DNA of 64,000 nucleotides from Deinandra increscens subsp. villosa (GCA_039602395.1 JBCNJP010000017.1:97316713-97380712), one strand, 5' to 3'. Positions 10,363-20,835 are shown, numbered from the stretch's first letter. Program-made: numbers and translations. The notes: generated from the sequence alone by a model not told the origin.

Positions 10363-12848
10363 GCTGAAGAGAAGAATGAAGAGACAGTGGCTGCTGTTAG
10401 GCCTGAGCCTGAGGCACATATGTTCAAGTCCAATGCAGGTATATGAATCCCTAAAAATCCTGATTTGGATGAGCTAATGCCTGCTGCTGGTGATGATATC
10501 ATGGATAATTATGTTGTAGGTAAAGATGAAACTGTTTTCAATAGTACAGATGAGTTTATATGGGATGGAGGCATGGCGGATACTGTAGTTGGTGATGTGA
10601 TGCTCTCCTTAAAGCGCATCTTAGTAGATTACTCGGATGATGATGAACCGGGTACTTAGATGTTGTTAGACACGTCTGAACCAGAAATTCAGAAGGAATC
10701 TCAACCGGTAGTAGGACCGCTAGTTCAACAAGAAGTTCAACCGGATGTTATGCCCATTAGCCGGTTGTGACCTATAACATATGTCAGCCGGATGAACCCA
10801 TAGTGTTATCCAAATATGTTATAGACTTAACAGAACTACAAACTGAGTCAATCAGGAGAATAGGCACTATGGAAGATCAGTGGGAGTCCGTAGATGTCTT
10901 TACCTGAAGACAGTCATAGTGGGTAATGGGTGGAGATTGATAAAAAAAGCCAAACAAACTTATTCAGACGGTCCGTCAACCTGAAGTTCAGATGATAGAT
11001 TAACCGGTTATCACTGCTATCATAGGTCAGCGGGCAGAATCTATCGAGTCTCGCACGGCTGACACCCGTGAGGTGGTAGAGGAGGTGAGAAGTGAAGAAA
11101 GCTACCTGGTAAGTTTTGGCCCCTACCTGTCTAAAGCCAAGGATCATATGAAACAGATTCCCTGCTTAGGAGGAGACGGTACAGTGTGGGATATACTAGC
11201 TAACTATGTGCCAAAATAGGGTCAGAACATGAGGATGAGCACCCCTAAAGGGTTGACAATACAGTGGTTTAGTTCAAAGTTACATGGGTTTATCCCATCG
11301 GCCCAACCGGTTGTCTTCTAAACTGAGATGTGAAGGGAAAATGTCACATGCTAAAATACCAAGAAGAAGACGAATGGTACAACTCCAGGTACCCACTAGA
11401 CCGGTACATTGTTTCATCACCAGACACCTTTGCATGTTGTTCCAGAGACATTCTATGCTCCAGCATTGTCAAATATGGAGAAAATCCCGAGGGAGAAAGG
11501 ATTGTTAATAGGCATTGGAAGGAGGCTTACAAGAAGAGAAACTATGACAAGTTTAAGCTTTTGCTGAGGTGTATCTCATGGGATCTAGACGGGTTCAGCC
11601 AGTAGATGAAATGCTGGACGAGACCCAGAAAATCATAAAGAGGGTGCTTGAGGCTGATGCACTAGAAGCTGCTAAGTTGGAGAAACAAATAGAGGATGAT
11701 GAAGCTCTTGCCAGGAGGCTTCAAAGGGACAGTGAACATGCACTTGAAAAGAAAATTAGTGAAGACGTTGAGATGGAGACCAAGAAGAGAGAGGAGATGA
11801 AGCAGCTCCTAGATAGTGGTATCTTAAACCCTAAGGACGAGCACATGGCACTCAAGGAATAATTTATTGAGGTGATGAAGGAGAACCCTAGGAAGATCCG
11901 TCCCTCTTCGCTCGGCACTCTCAGGAAACAATTTATGGAGTCGGAGGGAAGAGAGATAAACGACATTAACGACAAGTGCGTGCCTCCATCTGGTCATACA
12001 TTACCTGCTAAGTCGTCTGCTATTCCCAGACCCTATAATCTGCTTGATTCTTTGTTATTGGGAACACAACTACTCACTACCTTTAAACATCCTCCCACCA
12101 AAAGAAAGCAGCCAATCAGAAAACCGACGGCTAGAGCTCCACCTCTCAAAAAATTAAAACCTCTACCCCCGAAAATAAGGGTTGATAACTTTGTACCCTA
12201 CCCTCTAGAGGAACCCACGTCGAAATCCAAACCCTTAACACCGCCACCATCACCTATAGTGGTCCAACCACACTCATCATATTCTCCACCTGCCAATCCT
12301 TCCAAAATCACAGGAAGGAAGAAGTCAGTTTCCAAGAGAAAAAAAACTCCACAGATGAATAAGAATTGTGAGGGGACGATTGAAGTATCAGAAAAAGATG
12401 AGAATGTTGAGGCCGCTGATCCAGGTAGGGTGATTGTTGAATGGGGTATGACAAGGAACATAAGAAATATATATTCCATACAAATGAAGGTCAAACTGTG
12501 GCATACACTGTGGCTGAATTCGCAGGCAATTTATCATTGGATGAGATGCGAGATGTCCATGTTATTGCTCATAGAAGGCCTACTCTCAGTGTAAAAGAGA
12601 ACTGGTTGTACTTCAAGCTAAAAATTGTCTTGGATGAAGGGAAAAGTAATGCCGAGGAAGATCCCACTGACATATCAAACCCTTTTTCTCTAATTAAGTA
12701 TTATGTATATGATCAGGATGAAAAACGGTATTATGTGCACAGGGAAGATGGGACATTCACAGCTCACAAAAGCATAACTTATAGGACCGAATGGCCTAAT
12801 GATGAAGACTGGAACAAGCTTCTCTCCTTCAACCCCATCAGGGATTGA

Positions 12849-13320
12849 GTGAAAAATGTGGCTACTTATGATAAAAAATAAATTTGTAAGTAGACATCTG
12901 TCTGAAAAACATCCGGGTGAACCTTCAGAAATTTCTACAGTTAACCTATCATGTGATTCATTTTCAAAGTTGCCTTCCAGCTTAGGTTTCAGCCGAAATT
13001 GTTCCTTTTATTCGTACCGGGTTATATAACCGGTTTACTTTTTATAATCTCCCGTTCAAACTTGTACATGGGTTATTTCCGTTTAAAGCTACAACTGGTA
13101 CATATTAACGTATATGTAACCAGACAAGTTGATTTCCATCTGAAATGAACATTCAACCTTTAATTATCACGCAACGTATATAAACAAAAAGGAACAAATT
13201 CTCCATTGTTAACAAATACATTGTATGACCACAACAATGCATATCTAAAGATTTTGAAGGCACCACCCACTAAAAAAGATGTAACACCATACCATTCCCA
13301 CCACACCAATCACCATCAAC
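12849..13320. other. spacer between convergent MULE-1 genes
   Basis: No coding frame supported. A degenerate relative of the 101-bp repeat family (catccgggtgaaccttcag) is visible near 12908. It probably holds the 3' ends of the acidic gene (+) and the ULP-like gene (-). Confidence 0.4.
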
Positions 13321-15016
13321 TCAACAGCCTCCGGTTACTGCTTCATCTTCCAGTCTACGCTCGAAGAAAAGCTTCGCCATCCTCTTTCGAAACTGTAACG
13401 CATCAGCCTTCGGGTGTTCATATTTCTGCTTCACTGCCTCGTACGACGTCAACCTCTCTAGGAATATACACACCCACACCCCGCAATCGCTGCTCCCCAA
13501 CTGCTATGGGACCTCATCATATATCCTTAAAATCTCTTCAAACTCTGTCTCCTTTCCTCGAGCCAGGTAGAAGTCGAAATACCACAACCAGTGGCTAAAA
13601 CGATATACGAGGCTTTTGGTTTTCTCATCCAAAATGCTACGTGTATTGGGTTCTTGGAAGCTGAAATGTGCGTTATAGATAGGTAGTACCACGTTGGAAA
13701 TTATCCCCTTTAAAATGTGAAAAGTATTCTCAAACATTTACAATCATAGTAAGTTTCATAGTTGCTTTGTATGTCTATTCCTGTCATAAACTGTGTACGT
13801 CCAGTTTACCAGGTCAAATCCAACCAGATACCAATGGGAAAGCCCGTTGACGGGCACGTACACCTGGGTGAACGGATAAAATGATAACATTGAAATACCA
13901 CATAAACTGGTTTCAATAACATTAAATGAATAACACAAACCACATCAGTCTCGAGAATGGAAGGATATGGGACTTTCGTCCCGTTACCCATTGATTTCTG
14001 CAGCCTCGTGTTATGGAACCATGGACGTAGGATGCTCCATCGTTCGATCGGCTTCCTCGAATAATACAGGTAGTTTGACCAAGCCCATATATGTTGTTTA
14101 ACAATATAACTAGTAAACAAGAGACCCACATATTAAATCAATATTTTCAAAATAACAACGTTCACACACTCACATCACCCATTAGCCACCCGGAATCACC
14201 GTTAACCTATAACAGCTGGGTCCAGAACTCTGGCCCTACGTCCACTCCATTCGTCAAGGAGAGTTTTGTTGACATCCCAGTCCTTGAAAATCTGGCGATT
14301 TGGTTACCAGATGGGTTTGTAATCTTTACTCTCCTCTTCTCCCTAAAGGCGACGTATGGGGATACACAACTAGGGCCTAGTTTTCGATGACGTTTCGGTC
14401 TTCCCTCTTCTTCATCAACATGCTAAATAAAACAATTGATGACCTTCAGTACATACAGTCTCTAAAAAACCTATATATTTTATGAATACGTTGATTTACC
14501 TCATCCACATCATTGACTGTAAAGTCCAAATGCCTGGCTAAATCCACCAGGCCACGGGACACGCTAGCCACAACAACCATCGGGGTGTGATACAAATCAT
14601 TAACCTAATATTCCTCGGGATTAGCTTGAAGTACTTATAAGCATTAATTCAAATGGTAATTATAAATATACCCCCTCATTCATAGGGTCCTCAACAGTCT
14701 TCCCTAAATCACGAGCGCTTCTCCTCCCACTCTCATCCTTTATGATGTAATATACTTGACATTATAATTTAACACAAATGTAATTCGCATGTTTTGAAAA
14801 TAGTCTCCTAAAAAGGAATATACCTCCTTTAACACTGCATCTTCATGTGTCTTCCCATCGCTGGAGGAACCGGTCATCTCCTCAACAATCTAAAATAAGA
14901 GATTAACTGGTTTAGAATAATTTCTACTAGTGTGAGTTACATAGTGTAGAGCAAGATCTAACAATTTTGTTAGCTGGGGATGGAGTTGTCATAGAAGAAC
15001 CATCAGCAACATCCAT
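13321..15016 (-). pseudogene. ULP1-like cysteine protease (SUMO protease fold) carried by MULE-1
   Basis: The reverse strand encodes a C48-family domain. The catalytic His sits in SHWYLVGFDLVNW (codon 13834-13836), with the Asp just after in TVYDRN. The Gln and Cys lie in QLGSSDCGVWVC (Cys codon 13483-13485). The end is a TGA at 13321-13323. An upstream conserved block GRPKRHRKLGPSCVSPY lies at about 14360-14415. Earlier exons can be read back to a possible ATG at 15016 (MDVADGSSM). Lesions: TAG at 13504-13506 just before the Gln, TAG near 14210, and frame changes between 13800 and 14130, some of which may be introns. Known family members remove SUMO/ubiquitin-like modifiers; ULP-like genes inside MULEs are known in plants as the Kaonashi type. 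It is divergent from the SANT-like gene at 15252. Confidence 0.8.
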
Positions 15017-15251
15017 TTTCAAGGCTTGCGCATCAGATCATCATTAGGGCTTATGTTATGAACAGTGTACAAATATTGATAAACGATATAACAATTTCAT
15101 ACTTCAAGTTTACTCATAATCTGGTGTAGGAAAAAAGAATGTTGCCTCTGGGTTTCAATCACCAACTTTTGGGGCGACATACCAACTGGGTGACTTTTCC
15201 CAACTATAAAACCCCAAACTTTTTCGCCAAAGAACACACAATCATTCTAAA

Positions 15252-15668
15252 ATGTGGACCGAACGGGAGAAAATGTGTTTGGCACAAGCGTTCGTGGAGG
15301 TCAAGAATGCCATGTTGTTAGGAGAAAATGATGAATTCTGGGAGCGAGTGGTCAGTCATTTCCATCTGTTGTATGGTCAGGAGGAACACCACCGCACTAA
15401 TGATGAGGTCGTTTCCAAATGGTCGGCTATCCGATTCAAGATAACCATGTTACAGGTTCTCTATGATATGATGGAGGACGATGATGAAGACAGACTGTTG
15501 GACAGGGTGGAAGTGGAATTCTTATGGGAGTTTTATCTGGAGTTTAAACTACGAAACGTGTGGCCAATCCTCAAAGACAACAACCTCGAAGGACCAGAAG
15601 TTGAGGTTGTTTCAGTGGCGGTTTTATATATGTTGGTTTTATTCCTGTCTTTGGGAAGCTCTGGTTGA
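15252..15668 (+). CDS. SANT/Myb-like protein, copy 1
   Basis: The reading frame from the ATG at 15252 gives 138 residues. The first 75 (WTEREKMCLAQAFVEVK, then FWERVVSHFH, HRTNDEVVSKWSAIRFK) have the three-helix spacing of SANT/Myb-like domains of plant NAM-associated and Harbinger-type proteins, and may bind DNA. The second half is acidic (MMEDDDEDR) then hydrophobic. It is 235 bp from the possible ULP start, on the opposite strand. It is a paralogue of 18614-18997. The last 25 residues differ from that copy and may be frame-shifted. Function is inferred from the fold only. Confidence 0.55.
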   Translation: MWTEREKMCLAQAFVEVKNAMLLGENDEFWERVVSHFHLLYGQEEHHRTNDEVVSKWSAIRFKITMLQVLYDMMEDDDEDRLLDRVEVEFLWEFYLEFKLRNVWPILKDNNLEGPEVEVVSVAVLYMLVLFLSLGSSG

Positions 15669-15963
15669 TCTGGGTTATGTTTTTCTGATATAATATATGA
15701 TGGTGTGTTACGTTTTAATATCGTTGTTTTATTTTTGTATAATTAATATTATCATAAAATATCAATTAAAATTGTTAAGGAGTGTTTTTAGCTGCGTGGT
15801 CAATAAATTAAAACTGTTAAGAAGTGTTTTTAGCAACGTGGTACCATAAATTAGAATCACAAGGATGATGGACTTCGGAGAAATATTTTCCCAAAAGGGC
15901 AATTTCTTCTTTCCGGGAGAATATACAAAGGGGGGACATCCGGGTAAGCCTTGAGGGGATACT
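15669..15963. other. spacer before the 101-bp repeats
   Basis: Contains a short direct repeat (aaaattgttaaggagtgttttta at 15768 and aaactgttaagaagtgttttta near 15810). No gene seen. Confidence 0.4.
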
Positions 15964-16466
15964 ACTAAGAAGCCTTTCGGGTGAACTCTGAGAAGGAAAA
16001 ACTCCGCTCTCAAAATGCGGGTAAAAGTACCTTCATTCCGTGTCAACCTTGAACCAGAATAATACTAAGAAGCCTTCCAGGTGAACTCCCAGACGGATAA
16101 ACTGCATTTTTCAGAGTCCGGGAAAAAGTACCTTCATTCCATGTCAACCTTGAACCGAAAAAATACTAAGAAGCAGTCTGGATGAACCCTCAGATGGATA
16201 AACTTCGTTTTTCAAAGTCCGGGTTAAAGTACCTTCATTCCGTGTCAACCTTGAACCGGAAAAATATTAGGAAGCCGTCCGGGTGAACTCTGAAACGGAT
16301 AAACTGTGTTTTTCGAAGTACGCGTAATAGTACCTTCCTTCCGAGTCAACCATAAACCGGGATACTACTAAGAAGCCTTCCGGTTGAATTCTCAGACGGA
16401 TAAACTACGTTTTCAAAGTCCGGGATAAATGACCTTCCTTCCGTGTCAACCATGAACCGGAATAAA
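15964..16466. repeat. tandem repeat, 5 units of about 101 bp
   Basis: Unit starts at about 15964, 16064, 16165, 16266 and 16367. Each has 'actaagaagcc', then 'gggtgaactc', 'acggataaact', 'agtccggg', 'taccttcattcc', 'gtgtcaacc' and 'tgaaccgg'. Units are diverged by point changes but hold the period. Single degenerate relatives occur near 12908 and 19250, so the family is spread through MULE-1. Confidence 0.92.
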
Positions 16467-17139
16467 TTCCTTTCAAATAAAAAAAAATAATCCATCATAA
16501 CGCATCCGTTCTTTATATAACTTTTTAATTTAATTATTTAACATAAACAAATTTAAGATTTAACATAATATGTAATAAATTAATCATATAAAAAAATAAA
16601 TATCATTAAGACATATCCAATTAAAGCAAACCAGATGGGACGAATGCTTTTCGATCTGCCAGATGGGACGCAGGCTTTGTGCGATTTACATTGAAAACAC
16701 GCAAGTGGTACATACCTCCGATTCTAGGCGGTCCAATTGAAATTCAAAAATCAATTGAAATCAACACCCTATAAATACACACAATCCACACCTCCGATTT
16801 TATTCTTGAAAGTTCTAAAAATATTGAGGTAAGTTTAATTCGTAAATCTTCGTAAATTGTTTTTCCGAGTTCGGAAATCCGTTTCTTTTCTGTGTTTATA
16901 AATGTGGATATTTAACCTCTACACATCCAACTTCATCTCTGCTACCATCTCTAAGGTCAGTTTTGATTTGGCATCTATTATTAGTTAATGCACACTAGGT
17001 GTTTGTATAACACACTAGTACATCATTATCTATACATAAGAAAGTATGTAACAGAGCCCAATTAGTATCTATGGCCTCTTTATATTAAATTATTTGCTTA
17101 TGTGAAATTGTTTGTTAATTAGATCAATTTTATAAAAAA
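16467..17139. other. AT-rich MULE-1 spacer
   Basis: No coding frame with a known domain. A promoter for the zinc-finger gene at 17140 may lie here (tataaatacacac near 16770), but this is not certain. Confidence 0.4.
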
Positions 17140-17591
17140 ATGGATGCAAAGAAGCAAAGAATGATAAGTAACGGCATAAACCCTAAAAACATTAGGTGTT
17201 GTGTTCATTGCCAAGTTGTTTCAGTAGATGGAGACGCATTTGACAAACATTTGTCAAGTGAGGGGCATTCTAAAATGGTAAGCGTAATATAATTAATAGA
17301 TGTTGATTAATTATTAGGTATGTTACTAACTAAACATCTATGTTATAATAATGTTGTAACTTTCAGTGGATAAAACGTCTAAGCTATGGAGGCTTTCAGT
17401 GTAAGTTATGTATAGTTGCTGCCACTAGTAAGCGTAGTCTTCATGAACACCTACAAAGCAAGTGTCACTTAAAAAAAGTGAAAAATTCTTATAGCTCTGA
17501 GGCCAGCTCCAGTGGAACGAGAGCTGCTGACACAAACAATGAAGACTTAGACGAAGATGAGGACGAGGACGAGGACGAGGATGAGGATTAG
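17140..17591 (+). CDS. two-finger C2H2-like zinc-finger protein with acidic tail
   Basis: Two exons: 17140-17277 and 17367-17591. The 89-bp intron has gtaag and ttcag ends, and both joins are in phase. The 120-residue product has two similar fingers: CCVHCQVVSVDGDAFDKHLSS followed by EGH, and CKLCIVAATSKRSLHEHL followed by QSKCH. These resemble matrin/BED-type C2H2 fingers that bind nucleic acid. A serine-rich linker leads to a D/E repeat. The TAG at 17589 falls inside the GAG/GAT run, and the same frame continues acidic to a TAA near 17718, so the original protein was about 40 residues longer. It lies within MULE-1, between the two SANT-like genes. Confidence 0.6.
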
Positions 17592-18613
17592 GACGAGGAT
17601 GAGGACGAGGACGAGGATGAGAATGAGGATGATGATGACGATAACCAGGAGGTGATCATGTTTGTTTCCGGTGCAGAGCGACGTGTACTCGTGTTTATTG
17701 TTTATCTTGCTACTCTAAAATAACAAAATAATGTATTTGCAAAATTTGGATTTATATGAGAATTTTAGCACTTTATTAGTAATCACAAGACGGGATGATT
17801 GAAATCTGGTAACGTGTTTTGAAAACACATTATTTAGATTGGGATGATGCAAAGTTTGGATTTAATGAGCATTTTAGCACTTTATCGTGTTTTAAATATG
17901 TAAAGTGTTTTGAAAAGTAATCACAATCTCGTTATTGTCGCACCTCCCCATCACACAATCAAAAGAAGCAGTAACGTAATATGAATTGCAGACGGCTCGA
18001 CGCTTAGTCCAATCTAACTCATTTTTTCACTCACACTCACAATCCAATCGACTAGAACATTTAATAATTTAATATTGATTTATATCAAATAATGTTATAT
18101 TTTTTGGATAACTAATATCGTAAGAATCTTTGTTTATCAAATCATGTTAGATTTTTCAGGCGCCTGATAAGATAAACAATTGGTTTTTTTAGATTTATTT
18201 TTATATTAAAGTGTGTTTTTTTAAACATCTTCATTTTAAAAAAAAAGTTTATACAAGTATGTTCACCCAAAACCAACTAAACAGTAACATGTAGTTACAT
18301 CTTTTTTAAACGATAAATATTACAAGTTTATAATTATTTAGATCCCATCAGTGGAGAGAAGAGATTGTGCATTTTTCAAGATTTTTTTATTTTATTTTTG
18401 TAATTATTCAGATCATCATTACGTCTGAAAGTAGCCGGTTGCAGTGTAACTTTTTCCTGCCAAAAGATTATGTCATTAATATTTTTCCCCTGCATCTAAA
18501 AGTAGCCGGAATCTTCAATCATGCCCTACTGGCGGACTCATCCCATTATAAAACCTGAAACATAATCTAACTGTTCGTCACGGTTTAACGGATTAGCAGG
18601 CTCAAGGGAAAAA
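17592..18613. other. MULE-1 spacer with the rest of the acidic frame, otherwise no gene
   Basis: From 17592 to about 17718 the frame of the zinc-finger gene continues past its stop. The rest is AT-rich. A short direct repeat is seen near 17740-17900 ('gcaaa(a/g)tttggattta', 'cattttagcactttat'). Confidence 0.4.
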
Positions 18614-18997
18614 ATGTGGAATGAACGGGAGAAAATGTGTTTGGCACAAGCGTTCTTGGAGGTCAAGAAGACGATGTTAGAAGGAGAAAATGATGATGAA
18701 TTCTGGGGGCGAGTTGTCAATCAATTCCATCTGTTGTATGGTCAGGAGGTGCACCACCGCACTAAAGATGATGTCATTTATGCATTGTCGTTTATGAGGT
18801 TCAAGATAACCATGTTCAAGGTTCTCTACTATATGTGGAAGGGCGAGGTTGAAGACGGGCCGTTGGAGAAGCTGGAGGTGGAATTCCATTGGGAGTTTCA
18901 CGAACCATTCGACCTACGCAACGTTTGGCCAGTCTTCAAAGACCACAACCTCGAATCACTAAGGTTTTTTAGTGGTCCTCTAGGGAGGTACTATTAA
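18614..18997 (+). CDS. SANT/Myb-like protein, copy 2
   Basis: 127 residues starting MWNEREKMCLAQAFLEVK, paralogous over its whole length to the gene at 15252 (FWGRVVNQFHLLYGQE, HHRTKDDV, MRFKITMFKVLYYM). In the third helix SKWSAIRFK of copy 1 is ALSFMRFK here, so the conserved Trp is lost, which may weaken DNA binding. The C-terminal part keeps the 'LRNVWP' block of copy 1. Duplicate copies 3 kb apart inside one transposon suggest segmental duplication of cargo. Start chosen by alignment of the two copies. Confidence 0.55.
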   Translation: MWNEREKMCLAQAFLEVKKTMLEGENDDEFWGRVVNQFHLLYGQEVHHRTKDDVIYALSFMRFKITMFKVLYYMWKGEVEDGPLEKLEVEFHWEFHEPFDLRNVWPVFKDHNLESLRFFSGPLGRYY

Positions 18998-19535
18998 GTT
19001 TGGAGGCCTTTACCAGACTTAGTTTTGTTATAATATATGGTGGTTGTATATGTTTTAATATTGTTGTTTTATATAGCTTTAATATATATTATCAAATAAT
19101 ATCTATTAGAAATATTAAAAAATGATTATGACAATACCGCTTTAGTTGAACACGTGTTTTATGATACATCCGATTTAAAAGCTCTCTGGGTGAAAATGCT
19201 ACTGGATTATAAATTATGAAAAATACGGTTGATGAAAATACGGGTGAACCTTGACAAAACATTGCTGGAGACTAAAAGTTCTTCTTTCCGGCTGAATTTT
19301 CAACCGGATAACCTACGTTTTACCGAACTGGGAGAATATTTTACATATTACCGAAACAGAGTAATTTCTTAAATAAGAAGCACCTGGTGTTTATAGAACA
19401 ATTTAAATATTTAACATACATAATTTTAGCATTTAAATTAATATGCCAAATATTTAGCATAACATAACAAATATAGATTTAATATATCCAACATTTTTAG
19501 AAGTTAACATAAACAGGAGGGCACTTTAATTTTTT
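18998..19535. other. MULE-1 spacer
   Basis: AT-rich. A single degenerate copy of the 101-bp repeat (gggtgaacc, ggctgaatttt, cggataac) lies at about 19235-19340. No gene seen. Confidence 0.4.
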
Positions 19536-20036
19536 TTAGAATTTAATGAACCAAACAACAACATAGACTAAAACCATAAATATTTTAGTGTAAAATGAAA
19601 ATTTTGACTTCCCCAGCTCAAGTTTTAATCTTCTAATATCCTCTTCAAGAATCATCTTCTCCACTTCCAGTTTTGCAATTCTCAAATTTAAGACTTCAAT
19701 GTTCTTGGAATTTAGGAAACTAGAGTTCCCAACATCAGATAACTTTTCATCTACATCAGCTCTCTACATAAAAAAATTACATTTGTTACTTCTCTGCGAA
19801 TGTATAGAAGAACATTAGATATATAAAATATAAACCCATGAAGAAACAAATAAGGGGGATAATTGTCACTTACAGGCCAAAGAGGACAACCATAAAATTC
19901 ATGACCAGGCCTTGAACTGTCATTACCGGCGGTTCTACAAACAGCCCTCATGTCACGAAGGCAACAAACATTACCATCCAAATCAAGCGTTGGTATCTTT
20001 TTTTTACATACGAGAGGAAGAAGAGGAAGAAGCCAT
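19536..20036 (-). pseudogene. GRF-zinc-finger-like protein with coiled coil and C-terminal membrane segment (MULE-1)
   Basis: Reverse strand, ATG at 20036 (MASSSSSSR), TAA at 19536-19538. Exon 1 (to 19874) carries LDLDGNVCCLRDMRAVCRTAG and GHEFYGCPLWP, matching the first half of the GRF finger. A GT-AG intron (19764-19873) leads to exon 2. Exon 2 encodes a heptad-like helix (VLNLRIAKLEVEKMILEED) and then a hydrophobic end (FMVLVYVVVWFI). The second half of the finger (CxFFxW) is missing and an A-run near 20005 shifts the frame, so it is probably broken. The same layout occurs in MULE-2 (55847-56324). GRF fingers bind nucleic acid, often single-stranded DNA; the role in a MULE is unknown. Confidence 0.65.
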
Positions 20037-20269
20037 TAGATGTGCTTTGCTATGAACATATATTGAGTGAAAGACATATTTATAATCAATATTTTTTGAA
20101 GGACCAAACATTTTTGTTAGATTAGAAAAAAATTAAATTTCAATTTTTTTTGAAATAATAAGGACCGTTATGACAGGTCCGACTAAATTTAGCAGTCGGC
20201 TTAGCCGACGCCTTACTGGCGGCTACAACATGCACGCCATTAACAGCTAAGTATTAGCTGCCGGGTGCT

Positions 20270-20607
20270 ATTTCGGGTGTACAATGATACGTGGCAGCTT
20301 CTGGTGTTGCGGGTGAAGGCATGCTAGGTTTGGAGTGAATACAGTAACAACGGTTGTCAAACGGACGTAAAAATACAGTTGTCAACATTTAAGTGGTCTA
20401 AGGTGGGGTCCATGTGGTTGCCGCAAAGTCACAATATGAAACGTATCACTACCCCCATTGAAGGATTCGCAAAATAATTTTAGCTAGAAGTGGTGATTTG
20501 TCAGTGTTCGATTGGGTGAATATATGTGGTCATTTTGGTAAGGTCTAAATTTGGGTGATCAATATTTGATTTTCAAAGTCAAATTTGGTCATTTTCGTGA
20601 TTTTCTC
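20270..20607 (-). repeat. MULE-1 right terminal inverted repeat
   Basis: Inverse of 1034-1330; see the MULE-1 entry. The GRF-like gene reads away from this TIR and its promoter is probably in it. Confidence 0.9.
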
Positions 20608-20835
20608 TTATCTTAATGGCATCGCAGACTTTTTTTTTTCATCCATAGGATTCATGTGTGCTTTTTTTTCCATCATACACTAAAGATGTGAGCCCTCATC
20701 TACACAATTGTCGTTGGTTTTGCTCTTTATAAACCACTCTTTTCAAAGCATTCACATTTGTTGTTTCACTTTTTGTTAAATGTGCCAAAGCACTCACATC
20801 CGCTACTTTACATTTTGTTATCTTATAAATATAGA

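Larger units (their letters stand above)
6641..12848 (+). pseudogene. acidic / coiled-coil / basic multi-exon gene of MULE-1, function unknown
   Basis: I do not recognise the family. Reading with introns, the 5' part encodes repeated acidic-valine motifs (EEDKKEE followed by AVVVI) in modules separated by homologous introns. A segment rich in D/E follows (10465-10659), then a part around 11330-11605 with several W/Y/C. Next is a strong charged helix at 11600-11860 (LEKQIEDDEALARRLQ), then a lysine/proline-rich basic stretch at about 12090-12350 that could be a nuclear signal (KRKQPIRK, KKLKPLPPK, GRKKSVSKRKK). The C-terminal block at 12441-12848 is the best preserved, with Y/H-rich repeats such as YYVYDQDEKRYYVH. 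Stops and frame changes interrupt it in several places. The Copia element at 6754-9882 sits in its first visible intron. It is convergent with the ULP-like gene. Confidence 0.5.
1025..20616. mobile_element. MULE-1: complete 19.6-kb Mutator-like element with target duplication
   Basis: The element body is 1034-20607. It is flanked by a perfect 9-bp direct repeat TTATCTTAA at 1025-1033 and 20608-20616, the duplication length typical of Mutator-like elements. The ends are inverted repeats: the left end starts GGGATAATCACGAAAATGAC and the reverse complement of the right end starts GAGAAAATCACGAAAATGAC. Homology continues for about 230 bp strongly and about 300 bp weakly. Inside are a MuDR-type transposase and at least five other gene-like units (acidic/coiled-coil gene, ULP1-like protease, two SANT-like genes, C2H2 gene, GRF-like gene). 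A hAT-type MITE and a Copia element are later insertions. Removing these two leaves about 15.8 kb, very large for a MULE. The transposase is broken, so movement now would need a transposase supplied in trans. Confidence 0.93.

Noticed and set aside
13206..13598. 130-codon + strand frame rich in Thr, Ser and His
   Set aside because: It overlaps the conserved DCG region of the ULP-like gene on the other strand and is its shadow.
20617..20630. 'tggcatcgcag' right of MULE-1 resembles 'tggcatcgcgg' in the non-LTR fragment near 25062
   Set aside because: The match is too short to show that MULE-1 inserted into that element.
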